Shown here: positions 52,242 through 56,544 of the stretch, one piece after another
Position numbering within the stretch: the stretch's first letter is position 1
Layout of the letters: every line of letters begins with the position of its first letter
Source: an uncultured Methanobrevibacter sp.
GTDB taxonomy: Archaea > Methanobacteriota > Methanobacteria > Methanobacteriales > Methanobacteriaceae
Direction of reading: 5' to 3'
Assembly: GCF_902771435.1 (NCBI RefSeq)
Contig: NZ_CACXXB010000015.1
Span: forward strand, 1 to 56,544
Length of the DNA stretch: 56,544 nucleotides
Made by a program: the position numbers and the translations under genes
The notes under the pieces: generated by a model
Database searches by the model: none
Told to the model about the DNA's origin: nothing
Seen by the model: the letters and a program-made list of their open reading frames with translations, nothing else

Positions 52242-55001
52242 ATGTCACATTATATTAAAAAAATTCAACAAATTAACTTTGGTTTAATGTCTCCTGAGGA
52301 TATCCGTAAGATGTCAGTTGTCACTGTCGAATATCCTGATACTTATGGGGATGATGGTTTTCCTATTGAAAAAGGTTTAATGGACCCTCGTTTAGGTATT
52401 ATTGACCCTAGTTTAGTATGTAGAACTTGTGGTTTCAAAGGTGGGGATTGTCAAGGTCACTTTGGTAGTATTGAACTTGCAAGACCTGTTATTCATGTAG
52501 GTTTTGGTGATATAATCCACAAAATCTTACGTTCCACCTGTAATGAATGTGGTCGTATCCTTTTAGAAGATGAACAGATAGAATACTTCGAAAAGAAAAT
52601 TCGCGAATCAGTAAACAACAAGGAAAGCATCAACGCTATCTTGAAGGATGTTTACAAAGCGGCAAAAATCGAATTGAAAACAATGCCTGAAGAAGGCGAG
52701 GAAATCGACCCTAAATACTGCTGCCCACACTGTGGCGCACCTCAGGAAGCCATCAGTTTAGACAAACCTGTTACCATTCGTCAAGGCGATTACAAATTAA
52801 CCCCTTCAGAAGTAAGGGAAAGACTCGAAAGAATCACTGATGAAGACGCTTTCATTTTGGGAGTAAACTCTGAAGTTGCAAGACCTGAATGGTTAGTACT
52901 GACCGTACTTCCTGTTCCTCCTGTAACCGTAAGGCCTTCCATTACTTTGGATACTGGTGAAAGGTCAGAGGATGACCTTACACACAAGCTTGTTGATATC
53001 TTAAGAATCAATCAACGTCTGCTTGAAAACATGGAAGCAGGAGCTCCACAATTAATCGTTGAAGACTTATGGGAGCTATTACAATATCACGTTACTACTT
53101 ACTTCGATAACGAAGCATCAGGTGTTCCTCCTGCAAGACACAGGTCAGGAAGACCTCTCAAAACCTTAACCCAAAGGTTAAAAGGTAAGGAAGGACGTTT
53201 CAGATCAAACCTTTCCGGTAAACGTGTAAACTTCTCCGCACGTACAGTAATCTCACCTGACCCTAACATCAGTATCAACGAGGTCGGTGTACCTGAAATG
53301 ATTGCAAAAGAAGTTACCGTACCTGTATACGTCAATGAATGGAACATTGATGAAATCAGAACCTTCATCGAAAACGGTCCTGACGTTCACCCTGGTGCTA
53401 ACTATGTTATTTCAAATGAAGGCAGAACCAAAAGAAGGGTTACTGAAGAAACCAAGGAGTTCATTTTAGAACAACTGGAACCTGGATTCATCGTAGAAAG
53501 ACACTTGAAAGATGGAGACATGGTTTTATTCAACAGGCAACCTTCCCTTCACAGAATGAGTATGATGGCTCACGAAGTAAGGGTATTACCTTATAAAACT
53601 TTCAGACTTAACTTATGTGTATGTCCTCCGTACAACGCTGACTTTGACGGAGACGAAATGAACATGCACGTTTTCCAGACTGACGAATCACGTGCAGAAG
53701 CAAAATCATTAATGCGTGTTCAGGAACACATCTTATCTCCAAGGTTCGGTGGACCTATTATCGGTGCTATTCACGACCACATTTCAGGAGCATACCTGCT
53801 CACAAGAGATGGTGTGGAATTCACTGAAGAGGAAGCTTTACAAATCATACGTAAATCTCACTTGGCTATTCCACCATTCAAATCCAACCAATGGGTTTTA
53901 AAATATGACCCTGATTTTGATGAAGATTCATTCATCTACAAGGACAAAGGAGATAAATGGACTGGAAAAGAGTTATTCTCATTATTATTACCTAATGACT
54001 TGAACTTATCCTACAGTGCTGAGATTTCAAAATGTCCTGTGGTATATCCTGAAGAGGATGCAACCGTTGTAATCAAAAACGGTATCCTTACCCAAGGGGT
54101 AATAGATGAATCCGCATACGGATCATTTTCAGGAAAAATCCTGGATAAAATCGTTAAGGAATACGGCCCTGGAAGAGCTAAGGAATTCTTAGACAGATCC
54201 ACTGACCTTGCAATCTGTGGAATCATGAAAACCGGAATTACCACATCCTTAAATGATGAGGAAATTCCTCAGGAAGCTCAAGACCGTATTAACGAGCACT
54301 TGGATAAAAAGATGGAAGAAGTAGATATGCTTGTTCAATCTTATGAAGAAGGATATCTCCAAGCTTTACCGGGCAGAAGTCTTGAAGAGACTTTAGAGAT
54401 GAAAATCATGCAGGTTCTCGGGGAAGCTAGGGACATGTCCGGTAGTATTGCAGAAAACTACCTTACCATGGGTAAACAATATCCTGAAGACCCATATGAC
54501 CACGTAATGGCTGTAGAAAACCACTCTGTAGTAATGGCACGTACCGGTGCTAGGGCATCCATGTTGAACCTTACTCAGATTACTGCTTGTGTAGGACAAC
54601 AGGCGGTTAGGGGTGGACGTATCGAAAGGGGATACCTCAACAGAACCTTACCTCACTTCAAAAAAGGTGAGTTAGGGGCTAAAGCGAAAGGATTTGTACA
54701 CTCAAGTTACAAATCAGGTCTTGACCCAATCGAGTTCTTCTTCCACGCAATGGGTGGAAGAGAAGGTCTTGTAGATACTGCGATTCGTACAGCACAATCC
54801 GGTTACATGCAAAGAAGACTTGTAAATGCGCTTCAGGACTTGCAGGTTAAACCTTCCGGACTTGTTACAGACAACCAAGGTAATGTTATTCAAACCATGT
54901 TCGGTGAAGATGGTGTTGACCCTGCAAAATCCGACTTCGGTAAACCTGCAGACTTGAATAAACTCATTGATGAAATCAGGATTAAGACTGATGCTAAGTA
55001 G
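52242..55001 (+). CDS. rpoA1: DNA-directed RNA polymerase subunit A'
   Basis: N-terminal part of the largest subunit with the catalytic [15 protein letters not shown]. Clamp zinc sites include [16 protein letters not shown] and CNECGR...CCPHCGA; DNA-binding block [20 protein letters not shown]; bridge helix region [20 protein letters not shown]. 919 residues, somewhat longer than usual. No intein interrupts it. AAGGAGCC precedes the ATG; rpoA2 starts after eight bases. Confidence 0.96.
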   Translation: MSHYIKKIQQINFGLMSPEDIRKMSVVTVEYPDTYGDDGFPIEKGLMDPRLGIIDPSLVCRTCGFKGGDCQGHFGSIELARPVIHVGFGDIIHKILRSTCNECGRILLEDEQIEYFEKKIRESVNNKESINAILKDVYKAAKIELKTMPEEGEEIDPKYCCPHCGAPQEAISLDKPVTIRQGDYKLTPSEVRERLERITDEDAFILGVNSEVARPEWLVLTVLPVPPVTVRPSITLDTGERSEDDLTHKLVDILRINQRLLENMEAGAPQLIVEDLWELLQYHVTTYFDNEASGVPPARHRSGRPLKTLTQRLKGKEGRFRSNLSGKRVNFSARTVISPDPNISINEVGVPEMIAKEVTVPVYVNEWNIDEIRTFIENGPDVHPGANYVISNEGRTKRRVTEETKEFILEQLEPGFIVERHLKDGDMVLFNRQPSLHRMSMMAHEVRVLPYKTFRLNLCVCPPYNADFDGDEMNMHVFQTDESRAEAKSLMRVQEHILSPRFGGPIIGAIHDHISGAYLLTRDGVEFTEEEALQIIRKSHLAIPPFKSNQWVLKYDPDFDEDSFIYKDKGDKWTGKELFSLLLPNDLNLSYSAEISKCPVVYPEEDATVVIKNGILTQGVIDESAYGSFSGKILDKIVKEYGPGRAKEFLDRSTDLAICGIMKTGITTSLNDEEIPQEAQDRINEHLDKKMEEVDMLVQSYEEGYLQALPGRSLEETLEMKIMQVLGEARDMSGSIAENYLTMGKQYPEDPYDHVMAVENHSVVMARTGARASMLNLTQITACVGQQAVRGGRIERGYLNRTLPHFKKGELGAKAKGFVHSSYKSGLDPIEFFFHAMGGREGLVDTAIRTAQSGYMQRRLVNALQDLQVKPSGLVTDNQGNVIQTMFGEDGVDPAKSDFGKPADLNKLIDEIRIKTDAK

Positions 55002-55009
55002 GTGTAACT

Positions 55010-56200
55010 ATGGAAGATGTTATAATTAAAATTAAAGAGGTTATTGCTCAAATTAATGAAGAAGAAAATCTTGATATAGCTTTTCCAGATAGTTATATCG
55101 AAGATTTGGCTAAAGCATATATTAACAGAGATTTAACTGATGATGAATTAACCGAGCTTATTCGTAAGCTCAAGGCTGCCTATGACCGAGCTCATGTTGA
55201 AGCTGGTGAGGCTGTTGGAACTGTAGCTGCACAATCTGTTGGTGAACCTGGTACTCAGATGACCATGCGTACTTTTCACTACGCAGGGGTAACTGAGTTA
55301 AACGTAACATTAGGTCTTCCAAGACTTATTGAGATTGTTGACGCTAGAAAAGACATTGCTACTCCAACCATGGACATTTACTTTACTGAGGAAAGACGCA
55401 ATGATGAAGAGTTTGTCAGAACTTTAGCTAACCAGATTGGTAAAAGTACTATAAACGATGTTCTTTCCGACTTTAACTTAAACTATGGTACCATGGAAGT
55501 GGAAGCAGTTTTAGATAACAAGAAAATTGAAGAGAAAAGACTTGACCGTGATGAAATTAATGCTATTATTGAAAAAACTTTCAAGAAAGCTACAATTAAC
55601 AATAATCACATTATCGTTCCTTCACAAAAATCAGACAAATCAGATTCAAAGTTCGAAATTCGTGAACTTCGTCTTTTGGCTGATAAGGTTCGTGATTTGC
55701 AAATCAGTGGTATAAAAGGTATCGGTAAAGTTATTATCCGTAAGGATGATAGGGAATGGATTATCCATACCGAAGGATCCAACCTTAAAGAAATTCTTGA
55801 TATGGAAGGTATTGACCCTGTAAGAACTACCACCAACAATATTCACGAAATCGGTGAAGTGCTGGGTATTGAAGCGGCTCGTCAGTCAATTATTAACGAA
55901 GCTCAAAATACCCTTTCAGAACAAGGTCTTAGTGTTGATGTAAGACATATCATGTTAGTTGCTGATATCATGACTTCTGAAGGTGTTGTGAAATCCATCG
56001 GAAGACACGGTATTAGTGGTGAAAAATCAAGTGTATTAGCTCGTGCAGCTTTTGAAGAAACTGGTAAACATTTACTTAACGCAAGTATTCGTGGTGAAGT
56101 AGATGATTTAACAGGTATCATCGAAAATATTATTATTGGACAACCAATACCTCTTGGTACCGGTTCAGTCGGTGTCAAAATGGATTATAAAAAAGAATAG
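55010..56200 (+). CDS. rpoA2: DNA-directed RNA polymerase subunit A''
   Basis: C-terminal part of the largest subunit: [40 protein letters not shown] (trigger loop region), [20 protein letters not shown] and [20 protein letters not shown]. 396 residues, uninterrupted by an intein. AGGTGTAAC precedes the ATG. Tightly spaced with rpoA1 and rpl30e. Confidence 0.96.
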   Translation: MEDVIIKIKEVIAQINEEENLDIAFPDSYIEDLAKAYINRDLTDDELTELIRKLKAAYDRAHVEAGEAVGTVAAQSVGEPGTQMTMRTFHYAGVTELNVTLGLPRLIEIVDARKDIATPTMDIYFTEERRNDEEFVRTLANQIGKSTINDVLSDFNLNYGTMEVEAVLDNKKIEEKRLDRDEINAIIEKTFKKATINNNHIIVPSQKSDKSDSKFEIRELRLLADKVRDLQISGIKGIGKVIIRKDDREWIIHTEGSNLKEILDMEGIDPVRTTTNNIHEIGEVLGIEAARQSIINEAQNTLSEQGLSVDVRHIMLVADIMTSEGVVKSIGRHGISGEKSSVLARAAFEETGKHLLNASIRGEVDDLTGIIENIIIGQPIPLGTGSVGVKMDYKKE

Positions 56201-56211
56201 GAGGCTAGATG

Positions 56212-56508
56212 ATGGACGTAGATAGAGGAATCAGAGTAGCTGTAGATACTGGAGATGTAACTTTAGGCTCTGAAAAATCAATTCAATCTTTAAAATTAGG
56301 AAAAGGCCAACTCGTAGTTGTTGCTGCCAACGCTCCTAAAGATATTCTTGAAGATGTTGAATATTATGCAAATCTTTCCGAAATTCCATCCTTAGTATAT
56401 GATGGAACTAGTGTAGATTTGGGTTCTGTTTGTGGTAAACCTTTCACTGTTGCTACATTAATCGTAAACGATCCAGGAGATTCTACTATATTAGACGATT
56501 TGAGGTAG
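56212..56508 (+). CDS. rpl30e: Ribosomal protein L30e
   Basis: Small ribosomal protein of the L7Ae/L30e fold, about 98 residues: RGIRVAVDTGDVTLGSEKSI, KLGKGQLVVVAANAPKDILE and VDLGSVCGKPFTVATLIVND. AGGAGG lies just before the ATGATG start (56209 or 56212). Its place between rpoA2 and nusA is the standard archaeal order. Confidence 0.94.
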   Translation: MDVDRGIRVAVDTGDVTLGSEKSIQSLKLGKGQLVVVAANAPKDILEDVEYYANLSEIPSLVYDGTSVDLGSVCGKPFTVATLIVNDPGDSTILDDLR

Positions 56509-56514
56509 ATTTAA

Positions 56515-56544
56515 GTGTCTATTAAATTTAGTGCAAATGAAATT
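56515..56544 (+). CDS. nusA: Start of transcription factor NusA (cut by window end)
   Basis: Ten codons are visible from GTG at 56515, reading MSIKFSANEI, which matches the usual N terminus of the short archaeal NusA (KH-domain) protein. GAGGTAGAT upstream is the ribosome binding site. Position directly after rpl30e is the conserved order. Only the start can be seen. Confidence 0.7.
   Translation, partial: MSIKFSANEI

Noticed and set aside
48442..56200. Inteins in the RNA polymerase subunits
   Set aside because: All catalytic blocks (including NADFDGD) run on without interruption and lengths fit, apart from the RpoB1 N-terminal extension, which has no splicing motifs.

Overview
The window comes from a low-GC methanogenic archaeon of the Methanobacteriales, most likely a Methanobrevibacter. 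The grounds are: an archaeal RNA polymerase with split large subunits (B'', B', A', A''); aIF1A and the Rio1 kinase; Taw1, Trm56 and a QueC of the archaeosine pathway; DGGGP synthase and an archaeal-type inositol phosphate synthase; HypD; cobamide genes; an incomplete reductive TCA branch (KorDABC, SucC, a fumarase beta subunit); and a secreted Ig-repeat/transglutaminase surface protein. Promoters have archaeal BRE/TATA boxes. Many starts have GGAGG/GGTGA ribosome binding sites, a few look leaderless, and terminators are T-runs.

Layout. 1-3172 is an accessory edge: the 3' part of a tyrosine recombinase, a 350-base AT-rich gap, then an XRE regulator, an ImmA/IrrE peptidase, a PIN-like protein and a decayed fourth gene. 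3192-9476 is mostly housekeeping: rio1/aIF1A on the minus strand, moeA with two small genes, then hypD-HAD-pmbA on the minus strand. 9561-12291 is a two-gene operon for a nonulosonate-like sugar: a NeuA/PseG-like fusion and a NeuB-like protein, all with changes at positions that are normally catalytic. 12302-16546 holds a zinc-ribbon/NERD membrane protein, a GT39-like glycosyltransferase and DGGGP synthase. 16715-21785 has inositol phosphate synthase, pyruvate carboxylase subunit B, an Old-Yellow-Enzyme-like protein and a secreted protein.

22281-24343 holds a cytosolic M48 peptidase with zinc ribbons, a winged-helix regulator and a vWA protein. The two promoters of this group carry almost identical 20-bp palindromes, so it looks like a small regulon. 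24340-28914 has queC-larC, cbiS-cobS, a candidate structured RNA and trm56. 28911-34994 has a DUF763 protein, the Ig/transglutaminase surface protein, an FKBP isomerase and a DAACS-type transporter. 35007-41438 has fumarase beta, the korDABC-sucC operon, a flavoprotein and taw1. 41570-43319 is a type II restriction-modification pair. 43366-46791 has tpiA-pgk and thiM-thiE. 46909-47557 is a cluster of five tRNA genes (Thr, Pro, Tyr, Asp, Lys). From 48442 to the end runs the RNA polymerase operon rpoB2-rpoB1-rpoA1-rpoA2-rpl30e-nusA. RpoB1 carries an unusual acidic N-terminal extension, and no rpoH lies upstream.

The best candidates for something new are the XRE/ImmA/PIN cassette, the divergent NeuA-PseG/NeuB pair, the palindrome-controlled peptidase/vWA regulon, and the structured RNA upstream of trm56. 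All functional statements come from reading motifs by eye; no database search was run.
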